Counted from the first letter of the stretch, positions 53,126 through 62,784 are shown. The stretch is DNA of 64,000 nucleotides from Nitrosospira sp. Is2 (GCF_033095785.1 NZ_CP137134.1:1612001-1676000); one strand, 5' to 3'. Numbers and translations are program-made. Notes: generated from the sequence alone by a model not told the origin.

Positions 53126-53941
53126 TTAAGGTACGATCCGGTTGTTGAGGATGACTTTGCTCTGTCCGTTCCAGACAACATCGGTCAGGTTGGAGTAGCG
53201 GGTGATGATTTGTGCTGCAATGCCACCGGAAAACAGTCCTGCCCAGCCCAGAATCACGAAGCCCCAATGCAGCGGTGCGCTGAAGAGTTCTTCCATGAAC
53301 CAGAAGGCATGGCCCCATTCGTTCAGGCCTACGTTCGGCAGAATCATGAGCGGACCAGCAATGGCCATGACCAGCGGGAACGAGGTGCCGCGGGAGTACA
53401 GCGGCAGACGGGTCATGGCATACAGGTAGCTTGCCACGCCGCAGACGATGTACATCGGGAAGGAGCCGTAGAATACAACCACATGGCTCGGGGTGAAGCT
53501 CGTGTCGCGAATGATGACCTGGTGCCAGGATGCGTCTTGCTCGGTGAAGAAGCTGCCGCCCCAGTAAACGCCAAACAGGTAGACGCCCAGCCACATCATC
53601 CAGTAGAAGTAACGCTTGATTTCAAGTTTCGGATCAAGATTGTCCAGTTGTGCCTGGGTGTCGCGGGTCTTCCAGATCCAGCCCCAGGTAACCAGTGCAA
53701 ACAGCGGCATGACGATCATGTGTACGCGCCATAATCCCATCCAGACTTTCTCAAACTCGGGTTCCATCGAGTCCATCCCGTGCGAATAGGCAAAGGTCCG
53801 CTGATACCAGACCCAGAATATCGCCACCGCCAGCATGGTGATGAGCCCAAATTTGTACCACCTTGAGTCGTACCACAGCGACATGTCGTAATCGCGTCCT
53901 CCCGACTTCGCCGTGCTCGACGTTTCATAGGTTGTTGCCAT
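53126..53941 (-). CDS. amoC: Ammonia monooxygenase subunit C
   Basis: 271 residues with six transmembrane segments. The metal ligands of the CuC/CuD site are clear as Asp136-x3-His140-x12-His153 (DASWHQVIIRDTSFTPSH), the same spacing as in PmoC. First gene of the amo cluster; CAGGAG precedes the ATG by seven bases. Confidence 0.97.
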   Translation of the reverse strand: MATTYETSSTAKSGGRDYDMSLWYDSRWYKFGLITMLAVAIFWVWYQRTFAYSHGMDSMEPEFEKVWMGLWRVHMIVMPLFALVTWGWIWKTRDTQAQLDNLDPKLEIKRYFYWMMWLGVYLFGVYWGGSFFTEQDASWHQVIIRDTSFTPSHVVVFYGSFPMYIVCGVASYLYAMTRLPLYSRGTSFPLVMAIAGPLMILPNVGLNEWGHAFWFMEELFSAPLHWGFVILGWAGLFSGGIAAQIITRYSNLTDVVWNGQSKVILNNRIVP

Positions 53942-54259
53942 TTTAATTTCTCCTGTTGCGTTGATGATCGAGTACTACTTCTTCCTCAGGAACCGCCCCC
54001 TTCCCCTTCTTCCTCCCAGGGCTGTGGCGCTTCCCCTTTCCTCTTTCCTAATACTGAACCATTACCAATTTAACAACACTAAAATACTGATATCCCCGAA
54101 ATACCCCTTGAAATACCAATATCAATACCAATGTTACATATACTTTACATACCCACAACCCTGTAAAGACTATCCGCGAAGATCAACCAAGTCAAGCAGT
54201 TTGCGGGCGACGCGCGGCGCTCCGAACGCGCGGGAGCCGCACGCCTGGCCGAATTCGAA
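53942..54259 (-). promoter_or_regulatory. amoC upstream region and probable promoter zone
   Basis: These 318 bases separate amoC from parB. Next to amoC lies a purine-rich leader on the minus strand (GGGAGGAAGAAGGGGAAGG-like), with AGGAG at the ribosome site. Farther out the DNA is AT-rich and offers several weak -35/-10 pairs, such as TTGATA with TATTTC 16 bases on, and TTTACA with TATATG 19 bases on. I cannot choose between them. The 12-bp repeat at 54100-54135 lies in the same zone. Confidence 0.5.
54100..54135. repeat. Three AATACC repeats, exact 12-bp period, upstream of amoC
   Basis: AATACC begins at 54100, 54112 and 54124; on the coding strand of amoC the motif reads GGTATT. A related ATTACCAATT is at 54061. 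The array is about 160-195 bp before the amoC start, a good place for an activator or repressor. Confidence 0.6.
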
Positions 54260-55099
54260 TTACCAGCGAGACAATATCCCGTCCAGTTGCTCCAGGCTGC
54301 TGTAATGGATCACCAGGGTTCCGGCACCTCTTTTCCCCGGTTTTATAACAACTTGCGCACCAAGCTTCGCAGAAACATCTTCCTGCAGATTTAATAGATC
54401 ACGGTCGTTTTTGGCACGTCCTTTTGGCTTTGGCGCGGGATGCTCGATCCGGTGTACCAGCCTCTCGGTTTCACGCACGGAAAGCTGTTTATGCGCCACC
54501 AGATTAGCGATTTCAATTTGCTTCGCGGGGGGAAGCGAGAGCAGTGCGCGACCGTGCCCCATATCTATTTTTCCGTCCATTAACAATTCCTGGACGGGCG
54601 ATGGCAGATTGAGCAATCGTAGAAGATTGGAAACCGCACTCCGGGAACTACCCAGAGCTTGGCTTGCAGCCTCGTGCGTCATGCCAAACTCCTTTATAAG
54701 TCGTTGAATTCCGAGCGCTTCTTCCAGCGGATTGAGATCCTCGCGCTGAATATTCTCGATCAGCGACATGGCCAGCACGGCCTCGTCAGGCACTTCGCGA
54801 ACAAGCGCTGGCACTTCGGAAATCGCCGCAAGCTGTGCTGCCCGCCAGCGCCGTTCCCCGGCTATGATTTCATAGCGGCCCGCTGAAATAGGGCGGACCA
54901 GCACTGGTTGCATGATTCCCTGGGATTTTATCGATTCGGCGAGCTCCGCCAGCGACTCCTTATCCATGCGCGTGCGCGGTTGATATTTGCCCGGTTGCAA
55001 CTGCGATAATTTCAAATTCCGCAGCGTCTCGCCTGTCCTGACGTTTTCGTTCCCCGCCAGCAACGCATCCAATCCCCTGCCCAATCCCTTAGATTTCAT
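54260..55099 (-). CDS. parB: Chromosome partitioning protein ParB
   Basis: 279 residues. ParB CTPase/DNA-clamp that loads at parS. Motifs QLQPGKYQPR, the C-box GERRWRAAQLA, ENIQREDLNPLEEA and the HTH (THEAASQALGSSRSAVSNLLRLL) are present, with a C-terminal dimerisation region. Follows parA by 18 bases. Confidence 0.97.
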   Translation of the reverse strand: MKSKGLGRGLDALLAGNENVRTGETLRNLKLSQLQPGKYQPRTRMDKESLAELAESIKSQGIMQPVLVRPISAGRYEIIAGERRWRAAQLAAISEVPALVREVPDEAVLAMSLIENIQREDLNPLEEALGIQRLIKEFGMTHEAASQALGSSRSAVSNLLRLLNLPSPVQELLMDGKIDMGHGRALLSLPPAKQIEIANLVAHKQLSVRETERLVHRIEHPAPKPKGRAKNDRDLLNLQEDVSAKLGAQVVIKPGKRGAGTLVIHYSSLEQLDGILSRW

Positions 55100-55117
55100 G
55101 ATCTTCCTGCTTTACGC

Positions 55118-55930
55118 CTATGCTTCCAGTGTGTTGTCCAAGTCCTGCTGAAACGGTGCTTCACTAGGGAAATATCGGTTTAACATTTCTCCCGCAAGCG
55201 CCAGATAGGCTTGGGTGCCTTTGGATAATTTGTCGTGATACAGCGCGGGAATGCCGAAACTCGGGGCTTCGGCCAATCGGACATTGCGAGGTATCACCGT
55301 GCGGTACACCTTTTCGCCGAAGTGCTGCTGCAATTGATCCGACACCTGTTGGGCTAATATATTGCGCGGGTCAAACATTGTACGCAGCAACCCTTCGATC
55401 TCTAGCGCAGGGTTAAGATTTGCCCGCACTTTTTTTATGGTATTGACAAGATCGCTTAAGCCCTCGAGAGCATAATACTCGCACTGCATTGGGATCATTA
55501 CGGCATACGCGGCGCACAGCCCGTTAAGCGTCAACAGATTGAGCGCGGGGGGGCAATCGATGAGAATAAAATCATAGTTTTGTTCAACATCGTGCAAAGC
55601 CTCCTTCAGCCGAGTTTCGCGCCGGGGTAGGTCCACCATCTCTATTTCGGCGCCCGCCAGTTCACGGTTGGCGGGAATGAGATCGTATTTGCCACTCGTG
55701 GAATGCACGCTTACCTCGGCCACGCTCCGGCTCCCGAGCAGCACCTGGTAAACGGTATGCGGCAGTGCGCGCTTATCTACGCCACTCCCCATGGTAGCGT
55801 TACCCTGCGGGTCAAGGTCAACCAACAGTACCCGACGCTTGGCAGCCGCGAGGCTCGCTGCCAGATTCACGCTGGTGGTTGTTTTCCCCACGCCGCCTTT
55901 TTGATTCGTTATTGCCAGAATTCTCGTCAT
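55118..55930 (-). CDS. parA: Chromosome partitioning ATPase ParA
   Basis: 270 residues. Deviant Walker A KGGVGKTTTSVNLAASLA, switch LLVDLDPQGNAT and FILIDCPPALNLLTLNGL. Works with ParB and parS to segregate the origin region. Downstream of rsmG by 81 bases. Confidence 0.97.
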   Translation of the reverse strand: MTRILAITNQKGGVGKTTTSVNLAASLAAAKRRVLLVDLDPQGNATMGSGVDKRALPHTVYQVLLGSRSVAEVSVHSTSGKYDLIPANRELAGAEIEMVDLPRRETRLKEALHDVEQNYDFILIDCPPALNLLTLNGLCAAYAVMIPMQCEYYALEGLSDLVNTIKKVRANLNPALEIEGLLRTMFDPRNILAQQVSDQLQQHFGEKVYRTVIPRNVRLAEAPSFGIPALYHDKLSKGTQAYLALAGEMLNRYFPSEAPFQQDLDNTLEA

Positions 55931-56011
55931 CGCTCCGCTCCAGAGACGGCAACCCGGGGCTGCCCGGGCTGCTGGACGATGCTCGCCCGTATATCTAACC
56001 TGATATCTACG

Positions 56012-56644
56012 CTAGGCCCGCTTAACAATAACCAGATGCCGCTCTGACCCGAGGCCTGGAACTGCAATAGGTAATATATTCTCCACCACGAACTGGGCCG
56101 GCAACTGAGCCAGCTCCTCATGTGGATATAAGCCCTTCATAGCCAGGAGCCGGCCGCCCCCATCCCCACCCGCACACAAGTGACCCGCCTGCCTGACGAA
56201 GTCGGCCAAGTCGGAAAAGGCGCGAGAAACAACAGAATCGAAAGCGGTTGCCGGATGATAATGCTCGACCCGTTCAGCAGCCACCTCGACATTTTTCAGT
56301 TTCAACTCTATTCGCGCCTGTTGCAGAAATGCGGCTTTTTTATGAACGCTTTCGATCAGTACCACGTGCCACTCCGGCCGCGCCAGCGCTAGAGGGATAC
56401 CAGGTAACCCCGCGCCGCTGCCGACATCCGCTACCCAGGGCCCGCTGACGTGCGGTAAGATCGACAGGCTGTCAAGCACGTGTCGAACCAGCATTATTTC
56501 CGGCTCACGCAGCGCGGTCAGGTTATGGACACGGTTCCATTTCTGAATCAGCGCAAGATATTGCAATAACCGGGCTTGGGTTTCGGGAGGGACGGCCTCC
56601 CCCAAGTCTGCGATTCCGCCCGCGAGCCGTGCCGCGAGATTCAT
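56012..56644 (-). CDS. rsmG: 16S rRNA (guanine-527-N7) methyltransferase
   Basis: 210 residues. SAM site VADVGSGAGLPGIPLALARPEW. Methylates G527 of 16S rRNA. Start overlaps the mnmG stop by four bases (ATGA), the usual gidA-gidB layout. Confidence 0.95.
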   Translation of the reverse strand: MNLAARLAGGIADLGEAVPPETQARLLQYLALIQKWNRVHNLTALREPEIMLVRHVLDSLSILPHVSGPWVADVGSGAGLPGIPLALARPEWHVVLIESVHKKAAFLQQARIELKLKNVEVAAERVEHYHPATAFDSVVSRAFSDLADFVRQAGHLCAGGDGGGRLLAMKGLYPHEELAQLPAQFVVENILPIAVPGLGSERHLVIVKRA

Positions 56645-58551
56645 GCGCGTTTCTTGGCAGTGTGGCCGGCAAATCCACGCTTCACGTGCACCAGTAATAA
56701 GGAGATGGCGGCCGGGGTGATGCCGGAAATCCTCGACGCCTGTCCTGCTGTTTCCGGCTTATGCTGGTTCAGTTTTTGCTGCACCTCGCTTGAAAGACCG
56801 TTCACAGTACGGTAATCCAGGTCTTGCGGCAAACGAAGGTTCTCATATTGCGCGTTGCGCGCAACTTCATCCTTTTGGCGCTCGATATAACCGTGATACT
56901 TCGCCTGGATTTCGACCTGTTCTGCAACCATCGGGTCAACCACGGGCTCGCCTGCTCCTGGCAGCGTCATTAAGCTCTCATAGGAAACGCCCGGGCGGCG
57001 GAGCAATTCATGCAGCAAATACTCGCGCTCAATCGTTCTGCCCAGCACCTCCGTCACATCGGCAACGGCTGTAACATCCGAACCAGTTCTCGGCTTGAGC
57101 CACACGCTTTTCAAGCGATCTTGCTCACGCACGATTGCCTCCCGTTTAGTATCGAAGGCGGTCCAACGCAAGTCATCGACCACTCCAAGCCCGCGTCCTA
57201 TTTCTGTCAGCCTCAGATCTGCATTGTCTTCGCGGAGCTGTAAGCGATACTCCGCCCGACTGGTAAACATGCGATAGGGCTCGGTCACGCCCAGGGTAAT
57301 TAGGTCATCTACCAACACCCCAAGATAAGCTTCATCCCGGCGGGGGCACCATGGCTCTCGTTCCTGCGTCTTGAGCGCGGCATTGATGCCTGCCAGCAAG
57401 CCCTGCGCGGCAGCTTCTTCATACCCGGTGGTGCCGTTAATTTGCCCGGCAAAAAACAACCCATCGATCGCCTTCGTCTCAAGCGAGCTTTTCAGTCCCC
57501 GTGGATCAAAATAGTCGTATTCGATGGCATAGCCCGGCCTGGTGATATGCGCGTTTTCAAGCCCCCTGATGGAACGCACCACTTCAACCTGCATGTCAAA
57601 CGGCAGGCTCGTGGAGATTCCGTTAGGATACACCTCATGAGTGTCAAGGCCTTCCGGCTCAAGGAAAATCTGATGCGATTCCTTGGCGGAGAAACGCACG
57701 ACCTTATCCTCGATAGAGGGGCAATAACGCGGCCCAACGCCTTCAATTGCGCCGGTGAACAGCGGCGAACGATCCAAACCTTTGCGGATAACGTCATGTG
57801 TGCGATTGTTGGTATGCGTAATCCAGCACGGCAGTTGACGTGGATGCTGCGCGGCGCTACCCATAAAAGAAAACACCGGGAGCGGAGTATCTCCGGGCTG
57901 TTCGATCACCGCTGAATAATCGATGCTGCGACCGTCAATGCGCGGGGGAGTGCCCGTTTTCAATCGTCCCACCGGCAGTCTCATTTCGCGCAATCGCGCA
58001 GCCAGGCTGACGGAGGGTGGGTCTCCGGCCCGGCCTGCCTGGAAATTGACAGATCCGACATGCGCGAGCCCTGCCAGAAATGTGCCGGCAGTGAGCACCA
58101 CTGCTCTTGCACGGAACGTTATCCCCAACTGTGTAACGACGCCAGTGAGGCGGTCGCCTTCGAGCACGAGGTCGTCTACCGACTGCTGGAACAGCCAGAG
58201 GTTGGGCTGGTTCTCGACGCGGCGGCGAATTGCCTGGCGGTAAAGCACGCGATCGGCCTGCGCGCGTGTCGCACGCACTGCGGGCCCTTTGCGCGAGTTC
58301 AATATGCGGAACTGTATTCCCGCCTCATCGGCCGCGGCGGCCATCGCGCCCCCCAAGGCGTCTACCTCTTTGACGAGATGCCCTTTGCCAATACCGCCGA
58401 TCGACGGATTGCATGACATCTGCCCCAGCGTTTCGATATTATGGGTCAGCAATAAGGTTTTTTGCCCCATACGGGCAGCGGCAAGGGCCGCCTCGGTGCC
58501 GGCGTGGCCGCCACCAATTACGATTACGTCGAAATGGTCAGGAAAAGTCAC
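56641..58551 (-). CDS. mnmG: tRNA uridine-34 carboxymethylaminomethyl synthase subunit
   Basis: 636 residues. FAD-binding GGGHAGTEAALAAARMG at the N-terminus, followed by NPSIGGIGKGHLVKEVDALGG and the C-terminal helical domain. With MnmE it modifies the wobble uridine of several tRNAs. Confidence 0.97.
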   Translation of the reverse strand: MTFPDHFDVIVIGGGHAGTEAALAAARMGQKTLLLTHNIETLGQMSCNPSIGGIGKGHLVKEVDALGGAMAAAADEAGIQFRILNSRKGPAVRATRAQADRVLYRQAIRRRVENQPNLWLFQQSVDDLVLEGDRLTGVVTQLGITFRARAVVLTAGTFLAGLAHVGSVNFQAGRAGDPPSVSLAARLREMRLPVGRLKTGTPPRIDGRSIDYSAVIEQPGDTPLPVFSFMGSAAQHPRQLPCWITHTNNRTHDVIRKGLDRSPLFTGAIEGVGPRYCPSIEDKVVRFSAKESHQIFLEPEGLDTHEVYPNGISTSLPFDMQVEVVRSIRGLENAHITRPGYAIEYDYFDPRGLKSSLETKAIDGLFFAGQINGTTGYEEAAAQGLLAGINAALKTQEREPWCPRRDEAYLGVLVDDLITLGVTEPYRMFTSRAEYRLQLREDNADLRLTEIGRGLGVVDDLRWTAFDTKREAIVREQDRLKSVWLKPRTGSDVTAVADVTEVLGRTIEREYLLHELLRRPGVSYESLMTLPGAGEPVVDPMVAEQVEIQAKYHGYIERQKDEVARNAQYENLRLPQDLDYRTVNGLSSEVQQKLNQHKPETAGQASRISGITPAAISLLLVHVKRGFAGHTAKKRA

Positions 58552-58665
58552 CCTAAACTGGCCGGTTGGGCCGCGGTGTTGAAAGGCGGGATTCTACGGT
58601 AAAACGCCGGGTTGTGTAAGTGCAGGGCGAGGGGACCTGCGAACGCCTGGAGCCTGCGCGCCGAA

Positions 58666-58681
58666 TGTTTCACGTGAAACA
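58666..58681. promoter_or_regulatory. parS site, perfect
   Basis: TGTTTCACGTGAAACA is an exact match to the conserved bacterial parS palindrome. It is in the 246-base gap between mnmG and mnmE, about 3.6 kb from parB, and is where ParB would load. Confidence 0.95.
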
Positions 58682-58797
58682 ATCTACCTCCCGGCAAATA
58701 GCCGATGAACATTCAAACCCGATAAATCAATACTGTCCAGCCGCTGCCAGCGGCACAGCTCAACGCCGCCCTGAACGCGCGGACCCGAGCGCAGCGC

Positions 58798-60153
58798 CTA
58801 TTTGCCGATGCAGAATCGGGAAAATATCTCCCCCAGCAAATCGTCCGCGCTGAATTCGCCTGTAATGGAAGAAAGGCTTTTCTGTGCCAGCCTTAACTCT
58901 TCCGCGAGCAAATCGAGCTGAACTTCTTGTCCCGCCAGGCTAGCGGCATTCTTCAGATACGCGCCAGCGTCCGTCAATGCGTACAGGTGCCGCTGGCGGG
59001 CCATGAATATGCCTTCGCCCGACGCGTGCGGCTGCCAACCTGCCGTTCCCAGAAGTTTTTTGCGCAGCTCTTCAACCCCCAAGCCGGTCTTGGCGGAGAC
59101 ATAAACAGCTGATCCTACCTCCGGCACTTCGGTATGAGGCGGTGCTGGCTCCAGGTCGATTTTGTTGTAAACACAAATGATTGGCAGGTTAGAGGGCAAC
59201 TCTCCCAGAATTCCCCTGTCTTCCGCCGTGATACCCCTCCGGCTGTCCATTATCAGCAGAATCAGGTTTGCTTTGCTAATGGCTTCGCGGGTGCGCGCCA
59301 TGCCAATCTTTTCAACAGCGTCCTGGGTATCCCTTAACCCAGCGGTATCGACCACATGCACCGGAACCCCTTCTATCTCGATGGTCTCGCGGATAGCGTC
59401 CCGAGTGGTGCCCGGTATTTCGGTCACAATGGCCGTTTCTTCGCGGGTTAGCCGGTTCAAAAGGCTTGATTTCCCCACGTTCGGCTGCCCCACCAGGACC
59501 ACCCGTACGCCTTCGCGCAACAGGCTTCCCTGCATGGCTGACGTGAGCACGTGCTCAACCTGAGCCCGTATTTCTTCCAGTCTGCCCTGTAAATCCCCTT
59601 GCCCAGCGGACTCTATTTCTTCTTCCGGAAAATCCAGGGAGGCCTCGACAAGCATGCGCAGGGTGGTAAGCGCTTCCACCAGGTTACGAACAGCATTGGA
59701 AAAGTCGCCTTGCAGGGATCGCATGGCGCAGCGCGCTGCTTCACTTGTGCTGGCATCGATAATATCCGCCACGCTCTCGGCCTGGGCAAGATCTAGCTTG
59801 TTGTTGAGGAACGCGCGTAAAGTGAATTCGCCCGGTTGCGCCAGGCGTGCCCCTGCAGAAAGACAGCTGGACAATAGCAGATTCATTACCGCCGGGCCGC
59901 CATGACCCTGCAATTCCAGTACATCTTCGCCGGTGTAGGAGTAAGGCGCAGGAAAATAAAGCACAATTCCCTGATCAATGACCAGGCCGGCTTCATCGAG
60001 AAATTTACTGAGCGTCGCCTGACGAGGCGGGGGCAGAGAGCCCGTGATTTTCAGGGCGAGTGATCCCAGACTTCCACCTGAAACGCGAACTACGCCGATG
60101 CCGCCTCTCCCGGGGGGAGTGGCGATCGCGGCAATGATGTCAGAGTTCACCAT
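58798..60153 (-). CDS. mnmE: tRNA modification GTPase MnmE
   Basis: 451 residues. N-terminal tetrahydrofolate-binding domain, G domain with GQPNVGKSSLLNRL and DTAGL inserted in a helical domain, and the C-terminal CIGK with the catalytic Cys. Partner of MnmG. Downstream of yidC. Confidence 0.97.
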   Translation of the reverse strand: MVNSDIIAAIATPPGRGGIGVVRVSGGSLGSLALKITGSLPPPRQATLSKFLDEAGLVIDQGIVLYFPAPYSYTGEDVLELQGHGGPAVMNLLLSSCLSAGARLAQPGEFTLRAFLNNKLDLAQAESVADIIDASTSEAARCAMRSLQGDFSNAVRNLVEALTTLRMLVEASLDFPEEEIESAGQGDLQGRLEEIRAQVEHVLTSAMQGSLLREGVRVVLVGQPNVGKSSLLNRLTREETAIVTEIPGTTRDAIRETIEIEGVPVHVVDTAGLRDTQDAVEKIGMARTREAISKANLILLIMDSRRGITAEDRGILGELPSNLPIICVYNKIDLEPAPPHTEVPEVGSAVYVSAKTGLGVEELRKKLLGTAGWQPHASGEGIFMARQRHLYALTDAGAYLKNAASLAGQEVQLDLLAEELRLAQKSLSSITGEFSADDLLGEIFSRFCIGK

Positions 60154-60245
60154 TCTAATACCTGAATGGGTAATCCTTCAGGCGCAGCACAGGCGCAATT
60201 CAGGCGCTTCGGCAAATTTGCCGTGAGTGAGGAGCTTCCGCCGTT

Positions 60246-61943
60246 TCAGCCAGCTTTCTTCTTGCCCGCGGTCAATGCGGCATTCTCTATCATGCGCGTG
60301 ATCTGCCACTGCTGAGCGATGGAAAGCACGTTATTCACCAGAGAATACAGCACCAAGCCCGCCGGGAAGAAGAAAAAGAATACGCTGAAGGCGAACGGCA
60401 TGATCTGCATTACTTTCTGCTGGATGGGGTCGGCCGCGGGCGGGCTGAGCTTCGATTGCACAAACATGGAAATGCCCATCAATATCGGCAGTACAAAATA
60501 AGGATCGGGCGACGACATATCTTCTATCCACAAGGCAAATGGCGCATACCGCAATTCCACGCTCGCAAGCAGTACCCAATATAACGAAATGAACACCGGG
60601 ATCTGAACCAATATCGGTAGACAGCCCCCCATCGGGTTGATTTTTTCCGTCTTGTAAAAATCCATCATCGCCTGATGCATGCGTTGACGGTCATTGCCGT
60701 GCTGCTCGCGCAAACGCTGAAGCTTGGGCGTAACCAGGCGTAATTTCGCCATTGAGCGGTAGCCCGCCGCGGACAATGGGAAAAAGGCCAGCTTGACCGA
60801 CATTGTGAGCAGAATGATGGCCACACCCCAGTTCCCTGTCCAGGAATGGTAGAACGACAACAACCAGAACAGCGGCGCTCCAATTACCGTCAGCCAGCCA
60901 TAATCCACCGTGAGGTCGAGCCCTGGCGCAATGGAGGCCAGCTTGCTCTGTTCCTCCGGCCCGGCATAGAGCGGCACGGTTATCCTGACGGTGCTCCCGG
61001 GTTCAACGACGCCTACCGGCACGATCACGCCGGCGGAATATTCATTCTCGCCCAGGCGCTTAGCATAGTACTCGCGCGGCAGTTTGTCCTCGGGCAGCCA
61101 GGCGGTGAGAAAATAATGCTGCAGCATCGCTATCCAGCCATTATCGGCATTCTTCGGATAGGTCGCGTTGCCCTTGTCCAACGCCGAAAACTCTATTTTC
61201 TTGAATTTTTCCTGCTCGGTATAAAGCGCGGCGCCGGTATAGGTCGGGATCATGAAAACCGAGCCCACCGGGGGCTGGCTGTCGCGGAGCATCTGAAAAT
61301 AGGAAAAAGGCTGGATCGCAGTAGCGCGCTGGTTGGAAACCTCAAAGCTCACGTCGATCAGGTAGCTTCCGCGGTGAAACGTATAAACCTTAGTCACCCG
61401 CACCCCGTCGTTTTCAGGCGCTGCCAGCCGTACCTCGATCTTGTCGGCGCCAGCTGCCAGCTCATACGTTCCCTGCTCCGCTGTGTAGTGCGTCTTATGA
61501 CTGGGCAGGCCTTCTCCGATTAGCCCCGATTGCGCCACGTAGATGTGGTCGCTTCGACTTTGCAACAGCGCGAATGGCTTGCTTTTATCTTCCTTATCCG
61601 GATGATCCAGTAACTCAAGACGACGAAGATCGCCCCCCGCGGTACTGATTTCCGCCATCACCATGTCGGTCTTGACAATGATTTTCTCGCCGGATTCCAG
61701 CTTCCCGCTCACTTTGGGAGCCCCATTATCCACGGGGCTCTCGCCCTGACCGGGCGGAGCTGAAGCCAGTTTTTCCCCTGGGACTGGCGTATCGGGCTGT
61801 GACCCTGGCTGGTTACCCGATCCCTGAGTAGCAGACGTTGTGGAAGCCGGGGATGGCGGGCGCTGTTCTTTCTGCCACGCATCCCAAAGAAATAACATCG
61901 AGGTGGAAAAGATTAGAAAAAGTACGAGTTTTTGTGTATCCAT
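60246..61943 (-). CDS. yidC: Membrane protein insertase
   Basis: 565 residues. An N-terminal anchor, a large periplasmic beta-sandwich domain (about 55-350) and the conserved five-helix insertase core (GVAIILLTMSVKLAFFPLS, MGGCLPILVQIPVFISLYWVLL, FVLPILMGISMFVQ). Inserts and folds inner-membrane proteins, including perhaps the Amo subunits. Confidence 0.97.
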   Translation of the reverse strand: MDTQKLVLFLIFSTSMLFLWDAWQKEQRPPSPASTTSATQGSGNQPGSQPDTPVPGEKLASAPPGQGESPVDNGAPKVSGKLESGEKIIVKTDMVMAEISTAGGDLRRLELLDHPDKEDKSKPFALLQSRSDHIYVAQSGLIGEGLPSHKTHYTAEQGTYELAAGADKIEVRLAAPENDGVRVTKVYTFHRGSYLIDVSFEVSNQRATAIQPFSYFQMLRDSQPPVGSVFMIPTYTGAALYTEQEKFKKIEFSALDKGNATYPKNADNGWIAMLQHYFLTAWLPEDKLPREYYAKRLGENEYSAGVIVPVGVVEPGSTVRITVPLYAGPEEQSKLASIAPGLDLTVDYGWLTVIGAPLFWLLSFYHSWTGNWGVAIILLTMSVKLAFFPLSAAGYRSMAKLRLVTPKLQRLREQHGNDRQRMHQAMMDFYKTEKINPMGGCLPILVQIPVFISLYWVLLASVELRYAPFALWIEDMSSPDPYFVLPILMGISMFVQSKLSPPAADPIQQKVMQIMPFAFSVFFFFFPAGLVLYSLVNNVLSIAQQWQITRMIENAALTAGKKKAG

Positions 61944-62014
61944 CTTGCATCGCGAATTTGTTTTTGACGGTACGACTGAACGTACGAAGGTTATTTGAGG
62001 CCTGACTACGGCTT

Positions 62015-62224
62015 CTATGGTACAGGGTCATGTCCACCACGATTCCAGGGATTGCAGCGCAATATTCTCCACGCGCTCAGTAATACTCCGCGAACCACCC
62101 CATGTCTGGTAAGTGCTTCACATGCGTAGTGTGAACAGGACGGACTGAAGCGGCAAGACAGCCCGAAAAAAGGGCTCAGGCAATATTGATAAAGCTTGAT
62201 CAGACCTATAATTATCCGCGACAT
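62015..62224 (-). CDS. yidD: Membrane protein insertion efficiency factor
   Basis: 69 residues with the family pattern IGLIKLYQYCLSPFFGLSCRFSPSCSHYACEALTRHG (three conserved Cys). Overlaps the 3' end of rnpA by 13 bases. Confidence 0.95.
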   Translation of the reverse strand: MSRIIIGLIKLYQYCLSPFFGLSCRFSPSCSHYACEALTRHGVVRGVLLSAWRILRCNPWNRGGHDPVP

Positions 62225-62571
62225 CGCTGCAATTGAACCATGAGCCGTTCCGCTTCTCCCGCTATATTCAACGAGTTGCTGTGGCTGAGGCGGTTGCGCA
62301 AGCGAACCACTATGTCAAGCCCGGCCAAGTCCCCCTGGCGAGCTCGAAATACTTCTCGCAGCAAGCGCTTCACCCTGTTGCGATTTACGGCCAGTCGCTC
62401 GATTTTACCCGCGACAACTACCCCCAGTCTGGAGTGCGACAGATTATTGGGTTTAGCGAAGATCTGTAGAAACTCGCTGCTTGCAGAACACCTGAATCTA
62501 ATAACCGAGGAGAACTCTTCTGCTTTGCGCAAGCGGTGAGTTTTTGGAAAGCGAATAGTGAAACTCCTCAA
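62212..62571 (-). CDS. rnpA: Ribonuclease P protein component
   Basis: 119 residues from a TTG at 62571. The family box NRNRVKRLLREVFR (RNxxKR) is clear and KTHRLRKAEEF matches the usual beginning. The frame is open 71 codons farther upstream because it overlaps rpmH in another frame, but that part is not RnpA. The GAGGAG ribosome site at 62569-62564 overlaps the TTG; the next suitable codon after it is an ATT at 62556 (ATT CGC TTT), eight bases on. The true start is thus TTG or the rare ATT. Confidence 0.85.
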   Translation of the reverse strand: MRSFTIRFPKTHRLRKAEEFSSVIRFRCSASSEFLQIFAKPNNLSHSRLGVVVAGKIERLAVNRNRVKRLLREVFRARQGDLAGLDIVVRLRNRLSHSNSLNIAGEAERLMVQLQRCRG

Positions 62572-62585
62572 TAAATTACGCTGCC

Positions 62586-62720
62586 TCAGACTCCCAGGCG
62601 AACACGCCCTTTCGCCCGACGAGCCCGAATAACAGCCGCGCCGCCGGAAGTCTTCATTCGAACTCGAAAACCATGAGTTCGCTTTCTTCGCGTCACGGAT
62701 GGTTGGTAAGTGCGTTTCAT
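62586..62720 (-). CDS. rpmH: Ribosomal protein L34
   Basis: 44 residues: MKRTYQPSVTRRKRTHGF, then RVRMKTSGGAAVIRARRAK, ending RVRLGV. Complete and typical. It is too short for a usual length cutoff. It ends 14 bases before the rnpA TTG and is the first gene of rpmH-rnpA-yidD-yidC-mnmE. Confidence 0.97.
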   Translation of the reverse strand: MKRTYQPSVTRRKRTHGFRVRMKTSGGAAVIRARRAKGRVRLGV

Positions 62721-62754
62721 CGTTTTCCCCTGTGCGTCGTAAATAAAACTCGGC

Positions 62755-62784
62755 ATTACAACTCTTTACGAAGGCTGATGTCAA
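62755..62784 (-). promoter_or_regulatory. rpmH promoter
   Basis: On the minus strand TTGACA (62784-62779), 18 bases, then TGTAAT (62760-62755). It lies 35 bases before the rpmH start. A near-consensus -35 box. Confidence 0.65.
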
